A stretch of DNA of 64,000 nucleotides from Candidatus Margulisiibacteriota bacterium (GCA_041661965.1 JBAZTH010000003.1:413433-477432); one strand, 5' to 3'. Shown: positions 33,461 through 42,376, counted from the first letter of the stretch. Notes: generated from the letters alone by a model not told the origin. Numbers and translations: made by a program.

Positions 33461-34561
33461 CTATCGCGGCATGAGGGCAATAGAGGCTTTACGGCGTTCT
33501 TTGCGTTCCCGCTTGATCTTGTAGACGTGAGCTAAGACCTCGGCGACCGCCTGGTAGAGTTCGGCCGGGATCTCCTGATTGACCTTCACCGTCTTATAAA
33601 GAGAGCGGGCGAGTTCGACGTTTTCCACGATCGGGATCTCGTGGGCTTCGGCGATGTTGCGGATCTCTTCGGCGTTCTTCCGTTCCCCCTTGGCCAGCAG
33701 GACCGGCGCTTTCATCCTGGAGGTGTCGTATTTTAAAGCGATGGCCAAATGGGTCGGGTTGGTGACGACCACGTCCGCTTGCGGGACCGAGCCCATCATT
33801 CGTTGGTGGGCCGTTTGGCGCTGCAAGTCGCGGATCCGCTGTTTAACCTGCGGGTCCCCTTCGAGCCGCTTATATTCCTCCTTGATCTCCTGCTTGGTCA
33901 TTTTCAGGTTGCGCATATATTCCCAGCGGCGATAAAAGTAATCGGCGATGGCGATCAAGATATAAAAGATGCCGACTCGAATGGCGATCCGGTAAGCGAT
34001 CTCACCGGCCAAAAGAAGGGCTTGCCAGGGATGGGCCTCCATTAGCACGATGATAAATGGAATATCGTCTTTCATGGCGGTCCAGGCGATGTATGCGACG
34101 ACCACGATCTTCAGGATCGATTTAGCCAGTTCGACCAGTCCTTGAATACCGAACATTTTTTTGAAACCTTCCAAAGGATTAAGTTTTTCGAGCTTTGGCG
34201 TGAGGGCTTCACTGGAGAAGAGAAAACCGGTCTGCATGACTTCGGCGATGAAAGCGCCGATAAATGTAATGGCGAAGACCGGTCCCAGGACGAAGGCGAA
34301 GGCCCGCAGGCCAAGAAGGAGGACGTAGCCGGCAAAGCCCATGTTGAACTCTTTGGTTTCCGGGATCAATTGGAGAATCGCCTGGGTGAACTCGGCCAAA
34401 TTTTTGTACATGAACTCGCCCAGATATCGAAGGACGTAATAGGACAATAGAAGCAGGATCGCAGTCGTTACTTCCTTGCTTTTGGCGACTTGCCCTTTTT
34501 CCCTCGCCTCGCGCAGGCGATGGGGGGTCGGTTCTTCTGTTTTATCTCCGCCTTCACCCAT
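33461..34561 (-). CDS. flhB: Flagellar export switch protein FlhB
   Basis: The 366-residue protein starts with the charged EEPTPHRLREAREKGQVAKSKE segment, has four hydrophobic helices, and carries the self-cleavage motif NPTH at 268-271. FlhB switches export from rod/hook to filament substrates, sensed through FliK; a FliK-type gene is present at the head of this operon. Length is typical (about 350-380). It lies between fliR and flhA. Confidence 0.97.
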   Translation of the reverse strand: MGEGGDKTEEPTPHRLREAREKGQVAKSKEVTTAILLLLSYYVLRYLGEFMYKNLAEFTQAILQLIPETKEFNMGFAGYVLLLGLRAFAFVLGPVFAITFIGAFIAEVMQTGFLFSSEALTPKLEKLNPLEGFKKMFGIQGLVELAKSILKIVVVAYIAWTAMKDDIPFIIVLMEAHPWQALLLAGEIAYRIAIRVGIFYILIAIADYFYRRWEYMRNLKMTKQEIKEEYKRLEGDPQVKQRIRDLQRQTAHQRMMGSVPQADVVVTNPTHLAIALKYDTSRMKAPVLLAKGERKNAEEIRNIAEAHEIPIVENVELARSLYKTVKVNQEIPAELYQAVAEVLAHVYKIKRERKERRKASIALMPR

Positions 34562-34568
34562 GGTTAGC

Positions 34569-35342
34569 TCACTTTATGAATTGCAGTAGTTTGATGAGTT
34601 CTTCTCCGATAGTTTCGATCAGCTTCGAGATATATCTTACCAGGAAAGGGGCGGTTAGGGAAAGGCCGAAGAGCCCGACGACCGGCTTCAGCTGGAAGCC
34701 GAGCTGGAAAACGTTGACCTGCGGGGCGACCCGGGAGACGATCCCGAAAGCAAAATCGGTCAGGAAGATCATTAAAATTATCGGCGTCGCCAATTTGACC
34801 GCGGTCAGCCAGAGGGCGCTCCCCAGCGACATCATTTGCATCATCAGGTCCGGGCCGGCAAAATTAGGCGCTTTGCCGGCTGGAATGACCGTAAAACTTT
34901 GGTTCAGGGCCGAAAGGATCATGTGGTGCCCGTCAAAGATCAGGAAAACGGTGAGCGCCAGCATGAAGGTCAGGCGGCCGATCACCGAGATCTGGGCGCC
35001 GAAGACCGGATCGAGCGAGGAAGCGACCGACAATCCCATCTGAGTGTCGATCAGTTCGCCGGCCGACTGGATCGCGAGGAAGAGAAGATTGCAGACAAAA
35101 CCGATCGTAAAGCCAACCGCGACTTCCAGGCCCAACGCGATGACAAAACCGAGAATGGTCGTCGGTAATTCAGGGTTGACCGGCACGATAAAAAGCAGGA
35201 CGAAAGAAAGCCAGACGATAAAAGCGTTTTTGCCGAAAGTCGGGAAACTGCGGGCGCTTAAGACCGGCGCCTGGATAAAGATCCCGGTGATCCGGCCGAA
35301 AATCAGGAAGAAAGCGATGACCAGATCCAGCGGAATGATCAT
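34569..35342 (-). CDS. fliR: Flagellar export membrane protein FliR
   Basis: The 257-residue protein has six or more membrane helices and FliR features such as FGRITGIFIQAPVLSAR near the start, QSAGELIDTQMGLS in the middle and a C-terminal membrane segment before ETIGEELIKLL. FliR joins FliP and FliQ in the export gate. The start is ATG 35342, overlapping the fliQ stop by ATGA; a longer in-frame ORF runs back into fliQ and is not used. It precedes flhB by 7 bases. Confidence 0.94.
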   Translation of the reverse strand: MIIPLDLVIAFFLIFGRITGIFIQAPVLSARSFPTFGKNAFIVWLSFVLLFIVPVNPELPTTILGFVIALGLEVAVGFTIGFVCNLLFLAIQSAGELIDTQMGLSVASSLDPVFGAQISVIGRLTFMLALTVFLIFDGHHMILSALNQSFTVIPAGKAPNFAGPDLMMQMMSLGSALWLTAVKLATPIILMIFLTDFAFGIVSRVAPQVNVFQLGFQLKPVVGLFGLSLTAPFLVRYISKLIETIGEELIKLLQFIK

Positions 35343-35608
35343 TGGACCATGTTCGGGATGGCGCTCCAGAGCGTGACGGTAAAATCGATCATCATGGAGA
35401 TCATCCACGGGGAAGTAAAGACGATCATCAGCAGCACCGCGATAACTTTCGGCACGAAGGTCAGCGTTTGTTCCTGGATCTGGGTGACCGCCTGGAAAAG
35501 ACTGATCATAAAGCCGACCAAAAGACCGATGCCGATCGCCGGCATTGAGACCAGGAGGCAGACATTGACCGCCTGATAAATTATTTGAGTAACGAAATCC
35601 TGGCTCAT
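35339..35608 (-). CDS. fliQ: Flagellar export membrane protein FliQ
   Basis: The 89-residue protein has the two long helices and the FliQ core GFMISLFQAVTQIQEQTLTFVPKV. It is part of the FliPQR export gate. Its ATG overlaps the fliP stop region and its stop overlaps the fliR start, so fliP, fliQ and fliR are translationally coupled. Confidence 0.95.
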   Translation of the reverse strand: MSQDFVTQIIYQAVNVCLLVSMPAIGIGLLVGFMISLFQAVTQIQEQTLTFVPKVIAVLLMIVFTSPWMISMMIDFTVTLWSAIPNMVQ

Positions 35609-36357
35609 CTAAAACTCATCAGCAGTCCGCGGATGATCAGTCCCCAGCCGTCGACCAGAACAAAGAGCAGGATCTTAAACGGCAGGGAGATCATGACCGG
35701 GGAAAGCATAAACATCCCGAGAGAAAGGAGAATGTTGGAGACGACCAGATCGATGATGATAAACGGAATAAAGAGCAAAAAACCGATTTGGAACGCCGTT
35801 TTCAGTTCCGAGATCATAAAAGCCGGGATCAGGACGTAACTTGGGACCTGTTCCGGAGTTTTGGGGATCGGGATCTTGGCGAACTGGACAAAAAGAGCGA
35901 GATCTTTTTCTCTGGTCTGCCGGAGCATGAACTGGTTAAGCGGTTTCATGCCGATCTCGACCGCTTTGGGCATTGAGATCTTCCCCTCATTATAGGGGGT
36001 CAAAGCTTTTGTGTTGACCTCCTGCCAGACCGGCGACATGACAAAAACGGTCATGAAGAGAGCGAGCGAGATGACCACCGTGTTCGGCGGGATCTGCTGG
36101 GTCCCGATCGCGGTCCGGAGAAGCGAGAAAACGATGATAATGCGCAAAAAGGCGGTCACGGAGATCAGGAAAAAGGGGACCAGCGAGATCATCGATAGGG
36201 CGATGATCAACTGAACGCTGTTGCTGAATTGCGGCGCGGCCATGATCTGGCGGAGGTCCAAATTGACCGCCGGCCTAGTCTGGGCCAGCGCCGGAAGAGT
36301 GCCAAACAGGATCAGCGCGCAAACGACAAGCCAGGCTCTGTTCTTTAAGAACTTCAT
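35605..36357 (-). CDS. fliP: Flagellar export membrane protein FliP
   Basis: From ATG 36357 the 250-residue protein begins with a signal peptide (KFLKNRAWLVVCALILFGTLPALAQ), which FliP proteins characteristically carry. It continues with the family core SLVPFFLISVTAFLRIIIVFSLLRTAIGTQQIPPN, ALFMTVFVMSPVW and a C-terminal SLPFKILLFVLVDGW. The upstream in-frame extension to 36420 overlaps fliO and was rejected. FliP forms the pentameric core of the export gate. Confidence 0.96.
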   Translation of the reverse strand: MKFLKNRAWLVVCALILFGTLPALAQTRPAVNLDLRQIMAAPQFSNSVQLIIALSMISLVPFFLISVTAFLRIIIVFSLLRTAIGTQQIPPNTVVISLALFMTVFVMSPVWQEVNTKALTPYNEGKISMPKAVEIGMKPLNQFMLRQTREKDLALFVQFAKIPIPKTPEQVPSYVLIPAFMISELKTAFQIGFLLFIPFIIIDLVVSNILLSLGMFMLSPVMISLPFKILLFVLVDGWGLIIRGLLMSFR

Positions 36358-36358
36358 T

Positions 36359-36655
36359 TTATGCCGATAATTTCCCTTCGATCGTGTCGATCTTTTCGAT
36401 CTGCTTGTTGCTGATAACAATTAAGTACGATTTTTCCCCGGCCTTCAGGACATAGGCGGTGACCTGCGGCTCCAAAATGACCCGGTCGAGGACCTTGATC
36501 ATTGTTCCCGGGGTCGAGATCTTAAAACGGGGGAGGACGAACTTGGCCGTCACATAAATAATCGCGATAACAATGCCCAGCGACAGAAAGACCTGCATAA
36601 CGTAACCGATGGTGACGATCGGGGAGCTGTGCAAAACCAGCGGCTCAACCGTCAT
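36359..36655 (-). CDS. fliO: FliO-like flagellar biosynthesis protein
   Basis: The 98-residue protein has one membrane helix near residues 14-40 (VMQVFLSLGIVIAIIYVTAKFV) and a short beta-rich cytoplasmic domain (KVLDRVILEPQVTAYVLKAGEKSYLIVIS), the usual layout of FliO. FliO assists assembly of the FliP complex. Position directly between fliN and fliP supports the call. It overlaps the fliN stop by 4 bases. Confidence 0.85.
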   Translation of the reverse strand: MTVEPLVLHSSPIVTIGYVMQVFLSLGIVIAIIYVTAKFVLPRFKISTPGTMIKVLDRVILEPQVTAYVLKAGEKSYLIVISNKQIEKIDTIEGKLSA

Positions 36656-36939
36656 TTCATCACCACGTTCGTGATCCGGAGGCCGTAGTAATCGTCAACC
36701 GCGACGACTTCCCCCTGCGCGATCAATTGTCCGCCGACTTTTAAGTCGAGCGGTTCACCCGCCAGGCGGTTCAATTCGATGATCGAGCCTTCGGCAAGTT
36801 CGAGGATCTCTTTTAGGGAGAGTTCGGCGTTCCCCAGCTCCACCGTGACCTTGATCGGAATATCGCCCATGACGCGCGACTCGAAGCGTTCACCTTTGGT
36901 CTCGCTAAGTTCTTGGAATTTGACGTTCTTTAAGTCCAT
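36652..36939 (-). CDS. fliN: Flagellar motor switch protein FliN
   Basis: The 95-residue protein is a single SpoA domain: MGDIPIKVTVELGNAELSLKEILELAEGSIIELNRLAGEPLDLKVGGQ and a C-terminal GEVVAVDDYYGLRITNV. FliN forms the lower C-ring and binds export components. The N-terminus is short and lacks a CheC/FliY-type domain. It follows fliM by 13 bases with ggggga as ribosome site. Confidence 0.94.
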   Translation of the reverse strand: MDLKNVKFQELSETKGERFESRVMGDIPIKVTVELGNAELSLKEILELAEGSIIELNRLAGEPLDLKVGGQLIAQGEVVAVDDYYGLRITNVVMK

Positions 36940-36952
36940 CGCCGTTCCCCCT

Positions 36953-38161
36953 TTATTTTATATTATCATTAAATTCGTTCGCTTGGCTACCCAGATCTTC
37001 CAGTTCTTCTTCAGCGAAACTTTCTTTAAGATCTTCGTCGCTTAAATTAAATTCATCTTCCGAGTTCGTCTCGGGGACTTCGACCGCTGATTCTTCGGCG
37101 GCCGCCGGCTCTTCGGCCGGTACTTCTGACGGTTCTTCCGCCGGTTCTTCGGCCATTTTTTCTTCTTCTTTAGACAGAGCGAGCGGCGGCATGATCACTA
37201 CTTCGTCTTCTTCAAAGCCAACCAGGCGGATGGCGTTCTTTGCTTTGACGTGCCCGGCCTGGGAGAGGAGCCGCAGATGCTCGCCGAGCTGCAGGACGAT
37301 CGGCGACTTGATCGAAGTGTCGAGGGCGATAACATCGCCGGGTTCTAGCGAATTGATCTCGTCGGGCGAAAGGGTCGTCGACCCGAGCGTGGCGGAGAGC
37401 GGAACGCTGATCTTGCGCAGGATCGCGTTCGGCAGTCGTTCGATATTCAAGGGTTTCTGGTAATCCTGACTTTCGTAAAGCTTGACCAATTGTTTCGCGG
37501 TCGGCGCCTGGTAACCGAAAATGATCCGGCCGGTTGGGTTATCATTGAACGAGACGTCGGCTGAAAAACAAATAAAGGTCGAAGACGGATTGATCGCCGA
37601 ATCCAAGATGATGTCCGGCGAACTTAGCAGATTGATTTGCGGTTCATCGAAAACCCCGCCGAACGCGGAGACGTAAAGCGGCAGATAGTGGGCGAGGGTC
37701 GTTTTGAGGACTTCCCCTTCGGCTTCGGTTAAACCGCGGTTCAAGGGATCCAGGTCGCGGCTGCCGAGCGCGTGGTTGATTAGCGAATTGGCGACGTTAA
37801 GATCGACGATCAACTGGCCGGCCTCGTGGATCCCGGGAATTTTCAGGGCCAGCTGGGCGACGTGTCCGGTCAAGGTCCGCAGAAAGTTGAGATAGGTCGT
37901 TTGTTCGGCGGAGCAGGCGTAAAATTCGATCCCGAGCCCGAGTTCGCGCCGCAGCTTCTGGAACAGCTCCTGCAGGCAATGATAATGGACCTTGAGAAAT
38001 TGGTCCAGTTCTTCTTTGGCTAAACGGTCAAAACCAAACAAACCGGTCTTAACTTTTTTGCCGATCGTTTTGGCCGGCCGGTAGGTAGTCCAATCGCCGA
38101 TCGCCGGCGGCAGCTTGATCGTGATCTTTTGCGAACTAATTTCCGGCGTTCTTTCTGCCAT
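36953..38161 (-). CDS. fliM: Flagellar motor switch protein FliM with an acidic C-terminal tail
   Basis: The 402-residue protein has the FliM middle domain (about 40-225; LTGHVAQLAL, GSRDLDPLNRGLTEAEGEVL) and a C-terminal SpoA domain (about 245-325; SVPLSATLGSTTLSPDEINSLEPGDVI). Two points are unusual. The N-terminal CheY-binding peptide (LSQxEIDALL) is missing; the protein begins AERTPEISSQKITIK. Residues 330-402 form a Glu/Pro/Ala-rich acidic tail not present in standard FliM (about 330 residues). A CheY-independent or differently controlled motor is possible. It is the third gene of the operon. Confidence 0.9.
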   Translation of the reverse strand: MAERTPEISSQKITIKLPPAIGDWTTYRPAKTIGKKVKTGLFGFDRLAKEELDQFLKVHYHCLQELFQKLRRELGLGIEFYACSAEQTTYLNFLRTLTGHVAQLALKIPGIHEAGQLIVDLNVANSLINHALGSRDLDPLNRGLTEAEGEVLKTTLAHYLPLYVSAFGGVFDEPQINLLSSPDIILDSAINPSSTFICFSADVSFNDNPTGRIIFGYQAPTAKQLVKLYESQDYQKPLNIERLPNAILRKISVPLSATLGSTTLSPDEINSLEPGDVIALDTSIKSPIVLQLGEHLRLLSQAGHVKAKNAIRLVGFEEDEVVIMPPLALSKEEEKMAEEPAEEPSEVPAEEPAAAEESAVEVPETNSEDEFNLSDEDLKESFAEEELEDLGSQANEFNDNIK

Positions 38162-38168
38162 TAACTCC

Positions 38169-38978
38169 TTATCCTAACTTCTGTATAAAACTGTTGATGA
38201 CATCGGACGCCATTTTGACCATGTTCAGGTTGCCGCTCATGGCCCGCTGGATCTCCAGCGTATCGATGGTCTCCGCCAGATAAAAGACGTTTGATTGCTC
38301 GACTTGTTTCGGGGTGACCGAACCCACGACGCCGCCGGGTCCGGTCGGGATCGCGGCATCGCCGGAAGCCAACGTTTGTTCAAACGCGGTCCCTTGCGCT
38401 TGGGCCAGGCCGCCTGGATTGGCGAAATAAGTCAGGGCGATCTGATAACCGGTGCTGGTTCCCTGGTAATAGAGGTACCCGTCCTGTTTCCATTCATAAT
38501 CATCAACGTTGCCGCTGGGGAGCCCGGCGATGGGGACGACTCTGCCGCCGGAGTCCAAGCCGTAGACCTGCATGCCGTTGGAGGTCAGATTCCGGTTGGA
38601 ATCAAGTTTAAAATCGCCGCTCCTGGTATAGAGCATCCGTTTCCCTCCATCCGGTGAAATAATAAACATTCCTTCTTCCTGGTCGATCGCCAGGGAGAGG
38701 TTTGTCCCTTCGGTCGTTTCCCCCTTGGAGAAGTTAACCGTTACGCCGCTTAAGGTCACTCCCTGGCCAAGCTGTTTGGGGTTGGTGCCGCCGATGTTCC
38801 CCTGGGCTTCCGTGCCGCGGCTCAAGACTTGTTCAAACACCGATTGAAAGGAGGTCGAGAGCTGTTTATAACCGGGGACCTGCATGTTGGCGATATTGAG
38901 AGAGTGGATCCGGAGCGCTTCGTTATACGCGCCGATCGCCCCTTTGGCCGAAGTGATGATATCAAACATTCCGCCCAT
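38169..38978 (-). CDS. Flagellar basal-body rod/hook protein (FlgE/F/G family)
   Basis: The 269-residue protein has the N-terminal rod-hook signature (EALRIHSLNIANMQVPGYK) and the C-terminal FlgE/F/G motif (ETIDTLEIQRAMSGNLNMVKMASDVINSFIQKLG). The middle is a beta-rich domain. Length fits FlgF or FlgG (250-265) better than FlgE. ATG 38978 is chosen because aaggagg (38991-38985) is correctly spaced; the longer ORF lies within fliK. The start overlaps fliK by 17 bases. Which of the rod or hook proteins it is cannot be settled. Confidence 0.85.
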   Translation of the reverse strand: MGGMFDIITSAKGAIGAYNEALRIHSLNIANMQVPGYKQLSTSFQSVFEQVLSRGTEAQGNIGGTNPKQLGQGVTLSGVTVNFSKGETTEGTNLSLAIDQEEGMFIISPDGGKRMLYTRSGDFKLDSNRNLTSNGMQVYGLDSGGRVVPIAGLPSGNVDDYEWKQDGYLYYQGTSTGYQIALTYFANPGGLAQAQGTAFEQTLASGDAAIPTGPGGVVGSVTPKQVEQSNVFYLAETIDTLEIQRAMSGNLNMVKMASDVINSFIQKLG

Positions 38979-39711
38979 GTGCCGCCTCCTTGATTTTAAT
39001 TTCGTCAAAGTTAATATGGGCCTTTTTCAACGCCGCTTCCAGATCTTCCAGACTTTCGTCGATCAGTTTTTTTGCTTCCGGCTGGGCCATGATCGAAACC
39101 GAGATCAGCCCCTGATGATAGGTCAGGGTCAGGAGAATGTTGCCGAGTTCGGCCGGTTTTAAGGTCAGGGAGAGTTCGGTCTTCCCTTTTCCTTTAACTA
39201 TTTCCAACTGGTCGGCGATCTGGTCGACCAGCGATTGCAGGTCGAGGCTGGGCTGGAGTTTGCCGGCGAGGAACGATTGGTAGAACTGTTGGCTTCCTTC
39301 CAGGTTCGGGACCAGCCAATTGGTCTTAAGCAGAAGGTCTTGCAATGACTGGGTCGCTTGTTGGCTAAAACCGGGGAGCGGGGCCGCTTCACTTTGTGCT
39401 TGCGCCTTGACCATTTGCTGGGCGGTCAGAGCCGCTTGGGTTGAAGTCGAGGCCGGCTGATACGCGGCCGAACTCTCAACTTGATTGTTTTGATTATCGG
39501 AAAAGATCGAAGCACTCCAGCCGGTGTCGCTGGCGGGAAGATAACCGAACAGGCCGGGCATTTGCGCGAAAGGAGAATAAAGTAAACCAAGCCGGGCTTG
39601 TTCGTATTTTAATTTTTCTTCGAAGGAATCGTCGGAGTTTTGTTGACTGATGGAGGCGGCGTTCGTCGCCAACGGTTCGGCGGCGTCAATTTGCGATAAG
39701 TGGATAGTCAT
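38962..39711 (-). CDS. fliK: FliK-type flagellar hook-length control protein
   Basis: The 249-residue protein has a low-complexity Gln/Ala/Ser-rich N-terminal part and a C-terminal hook-length domain (about 175-245): KTELSLTLKPAELGNILLTLTYHQGLISVSI followed by the helical KKLIDESLEDLEAALKK. This L.L.P..LG.v.v.....g.v.v pattern defines the FliK C-terminus. FliK measures hook length and triggers the FlhB switch. At about 250 residues it is short for FliK (300-600), implying a short ruler. ATG 39711 follows a strong gggggaggag site. Confidence 0.82.
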   Translation of the reverse strand: MTIHLSQIDAAEPLATNAASISQQNSDDSFEEKLKYEQARLGLLYSPFAQMPGLFGYLPASDTGWSASIFSDNQNNQVESSAAYQPASTSTQAALTAQQMVKAQAQSEAAPLPGFSQQATQSLQDLLLKTNWLVPNLEGSQQFYQSFLAGKLQPSLDLQSLVDQIADQLEIVKGKGKTELSLTLKPAELGNILLTLTYHQGLISVSIMAQPEAKKLIDESLEDLEAALKKAHINFDEIKIKEAAHGRNV

Positions 39712-39738
39712 AGCTCCTCCCCCAAACATTTAGTCGTA

Positions 39739-39767
39739 ATCATAAGTAAAAAGCTTGCATAAGTCAA
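39739..39767 (-). promoter_or_regulatory. Sigma-70-type promoter of the flagellar operon
   Basis: On the minus strand TTGACT (39767-39762) and TATGAT (39744-39739) are 17 bases apart. The start should be near 39732, about 20 bases before fliK. This suggests housekeeping rather than FliA control for the export-gate operon. Confidence 0.6.
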
Positions 39768-39772
39768 GAAAA

Positions 39773-39854
39773 TGCCTGGGAAGGGAGTCGAACCCTTAAG
39801 TCTTTCGACATACGCACCTCAAGCGTACGTGTATGCCATTTCCACCACCCAGGC
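39773..39854 (-). tRNA. tRNA-Leu (anticodon GAG)
   Basis: On the minus strand the acceptor GCCTGGG pairs with CCCAGGC, the anticodon stem TACGC/GCGTA holds loop TTGAGGT, and a long variable arm with a GTCGAAAGAC hairpin marks a class II tRNA. The T-loop is TTCGACT. 82 bases, discriminator A, no encoded CCA. Confidence 0.92.
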
Positions 39855-39859
39855 ATGAT

Positions 39860-41089
39860 CTAGTTTATTACTTCGACGACTTCTTCCATGCGCGTGCCGC
39901 GCGAACCTTTCACTAAAATTATATCACGGGGCCGGATTAAATTCTTCAGTTTTTTTATCAGGAGTTTCTTGTTTCGGAAATTGCTCCCGGAGCGGGGCCA
40001 GAACTCTCCGAAAGTGAAAACAAAGTCGATCTTCAGGTCGCGGGCCAGCTTCAGCGCCTGGATGTGGGCCGACTTCGTCGCCTTGCCCAGTTCGAGCATG
40101 TTCCCCAAAACGGCGATCTTACGGCCGTTCATCCCGCCGATAGTTTTAAGGGCCGCCGCCAGCGATTGGGGATTGGCGTTGTAAGTGTCATCAATAATTT
40201 TGGTCCCATTAGTGAGATTGAAGACGTGCATCCGCCGGCTGGAAAGCGGGACGGTCGATAGTCCTTTAACGATCGAGCTTCGTTTGACTTTCAGGACCTT
40301 GGCCGCCGCGATCGCCGCCAGGGCGTTGTAAATGTTATGGTCGCCGGGGACGGGGAGTTCGATCCCTTTTAATTCATCCGTGCCGACGTTGGCTTTTTCC
40401 AGGATGCCGAAGGTGACGACTTTCGCCCCTTGTTTTTTGACCTTTTCTTTTAAATGCTCAAAGAACTCGTCGTCTTGATTGATGATGGCGTAATCGTTTT
40501 TGCCCAAGAAGGCGAAGATCTCCGCCTTGGCTTTGGCGACGTTTCTTTTGGTCTTGAGGTATTCCAGGTGGGATTCGCCGATGTTGGTCACGATCGAGAT
40601 CTTTGGCCGGACGATCGCCGCCAGTTCCCTGATCTCGCCAAGTCCCTGCATTCCCATTTCAATGACCGCAACCTGGTGCTGTTTCGTTAATTTAAGGAGG
40701 GTGAGGGGGACGCCGATCTCGTTGTTGAGGTTCCCTTCGTTTTTGAGGACCCGTTTTTCCTGGCCAAGGATCGAAGCGAGCATCTCTTTGGTCGTGGTCT
40801 TGCCGCAGGAGCCGGTCACGCCGATAAAAGTGATTTTAAATTTGTTCCGGTGATAAGCGGCCAGGATTTGCAGCGCTTTCAGGCCGTCTTTGATGAAGAG
40901 AGCGGAGGCGCCGCGTTTTATGACCTCCGGAATAAATTTAGCGCCGTCGAATTTGTCTCCCTTAAGCGGGATGAACAATTCGCCCGGCGCGGTTTTGCGG
41001 GAATCGGTGGAAATGGCGGAAAACCGCAGGCCAGGACCTTCGATCCGGGCGTCGGGGATAAGCCTGATTATTTCCTCTACCGTGAACAT
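39860..41089 (-). CDS. murF: UDP-N-acetylmuramoyl-tripeptide--D-alanyl-D-alanine ligase MurF
   Basis: The 409-residue protein is a Mur ligase of the MurF type. It has the N-terminal FSAISTDSRKTAPGELFIPLKGDKFDGAKFI domain, the ATP loop GSCGKTT (93-99), NLNNEIGVPLTLLKL, and a C-terminal domain with DDTYNANPQSLAAAL and LGNMLELG. It adds D-Ala-D-Ala to the peptidoglycan precursor. ATG 41089 is chosen because a TACTAT -10 box ends 6 bases before it; the longer ORF to 41107 contains that box. tRNA-Leu follows 5 bases beyond the stop. Confidence 0.95.
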   Translation of the reverse strand: MFTVEEIIRLIPDARIEGPGLRFSAISTDSRKTAPGELFIPLKGDKFDGAKFIPEVIKRGASALFIKDGLKALQILAAYHRNKFKITFIGVTGSCGKTTTKEMLASILGQEKRVLKNEGNLNNEIGVPLTLLKLTKQHQVAVIEMGMQGLGEIRELAAIVRPKISIVTNIGESHLEYLKTKRNVAKAKAEIFAFLGKNDYAIINQDDEFFEHLKEKVKKQGAKVVTFGILEKANVGTDELKGIELPVPGDHNIYNALAAIAAAKVLKVKRSSIVKGLSTVPLSSRRMHVFNLTNGTKIIDDTYNANPQSLAAALKTIGGMNGRKIAVLGNMLELGKATKSAHIQALKLARDLKIDFVFTFGEFWPRSGSNFRNKKLLIKKLKNLIRPRDIILVKGSRGTRMEEVVEVIN

Positions 41090-41095
41090 AAAGCT

Positions 41096-41101
41096 ATAGT
41101 A
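41096..41101 (-). promoter_or_regulatory. -10 box of murF (leaderless)
   Basis: TACTAT on the minus strand ends 6 bases before ATG 41089 and there is no ribosome site. The spacing is the same as at thyX, the PHP gene and the ABC ATPase. Confidence 0.45.
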
Positions 41102-41128
41102 GCCCACGTCCCAGGTAGGGTCAAGCTC

Positions 41129-42376
41129 TTACTTCTTGGCCCCCGCCGATTCGTAGAACTGCTTGTTGGTCTTGAATTCCTTCAAGCGCTCGATCAACTG
41201 TTCGGTCGCTTCGACCGTCTCGTAGCTGTCCATTACTTTGCGCAGCAGCCACATCGTCTTGAGGTCCTTTTCGTCCATCAACAGCTCTTCGCGGCGGGTG
41301 CCGGAGAGCCGGATGTCGATCGCCGGGAAGACCCTTCGTTCAGCGAGTTTCCGGTTAAGGTGAAGCTCCAGGTTGCCGGTCCCTTTAAACTCTTCATAAA
41401 TGATATCGTCCATCCGGGAACCGGTATCGACCAGAGCGGTGGCGATGATCGTCAAACTGCCGCCTTCTTCAATGTTTCTAGCGGCGCCGAAAAAGCGCTT
41501 TGGCCGGTGGAGACAGGCCGGGTCAAGACCGCCGGAGAGGGTTCGGCCGGATGGCGGGGTGACCAGGTTGTAAGCGCGGGCCAGACGGGTAATCGAGTCG
41601 AGCAGGATGACGACATCCTTGCCTTCTTCGACCTGCCGTTTGCATGATTCTAAAAGAAGTTCGGCGATCCGGATGTGGTCCTCCGGCGGTTCGTCGAAAG
41701 TTGAAGCGACGACTTCCCCGACAACGGAACGCTGCATGTCGGTGACCTCTTCCGGCCGCTCGTCGACCAGGAGGACTTTGATCAGCGCTTCCGGGAAATT
41801 GGCGGTGATACTGTTGGCGATATTTTTCAGGACGGTCGTTTTACCGGCTTTCGGCGGCGAAACGATCAGGGCGCGCTGGCCTTTGCCGATCGGGGCGATC
41901 ATGTCGATCAGGCGGGAAGTGATCGAGGCGCCGGCGTATTCCAAGGTGAACCGTTCGTTCGGGAAGATCGGGGTGAGGTGCTCGAACGGCACCCGGTCGC
42001 GGGCCGTTTCCGGGTTAACTCCGTTGATCGCTTCGATCTTCAGCAGGCTGTAATATTTTTCCCCTTCTTTCGGCGGGCGGACCTGGCCGGTGACGTAATC
42101 GCCGTTCATCATATCGAAGCGGCGGATTTGGGTCTGCGAGACGTAAACATCTTCGCGGCTCGGCAGGTAGCCGCCGGTCCGTAAGAACCCGTAGTTTTCC
42201 GGCAGGATCTCCAGCACCCCTTTGGCGAACATAAAGCCGTTCTTCTGGGTTTGGAGCTCCAAAATCTTGAAAACTAAATCGTGTTTTTTTAACTGGCGGT
42301 AATTGGGGAGATCGAGTCCTTTGGCGATTTCGTACAATTGGGGCAGGGTCTTACCTTCTAATTCAACTATATCCAT
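41129..42376 (-). CDS. rho: Transcription termination factor Rho
   Basis: The 415-residue protein has the Rho N-terminal helical domain, the cold-shock-like RNA-binding domain (residues about 50-120, GVLEILPENYGFLRTGGYLP), Walker A SPPKAGKTT (173-181), the Q-loop region SGGLDPACLHRPKRFFGAARNIEEGG and R-loop residues SGTRREELL. It is a hexameric RNA helicase that ends transcription. Length equals that of E. coli Rho. A strong aaggagg site precedes the ATG, and the leader is about 110 bases long. Confidence 0.97.
   Translation of the reverse strand: MDIVELEGKTLPQLYEIAKGLDLPNYRQLKKHDLVFKILELQTQKNGFMFAKGVLEILPENYGFLRTGGYLPSREDVYVSQTQIRRFDMMNGDYVTGQVRPPKEGEKYYSLLKIEAINGVNPETARDRVPFEHLTPIFPNERFTLEYAGASITSRLIDMIAPIGKGQRALIVSPPKAGKTTVLKNIANSITANFPEALIKVLLVDERPEEVTDMQRSVVGEVVASTFDEPPEDHIRIAELLLESCKRQVEEGKDVVILLDSITRLARAYNLVTPPSGRTLSGGLDPACLHRPKRFFGAARNIEEGGSLTIIATALVDTGSRMDDIIYEEFKGTGNLELHLNRKLAERRVFPAIDIRLSGTRREELLMDEKDLKTMWLLRKVMDSYETVEATEQLIERLKEFKTNKQFYESAGAKK

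Noticed and set aside
35343..35408. Longer FliR start inside fliQ
   Set aside because: ATG 35342 overlaps the fliQ stop in the usual ATGA way and gives the family N-terminus; the longer form adds a charged non-FliR segment.
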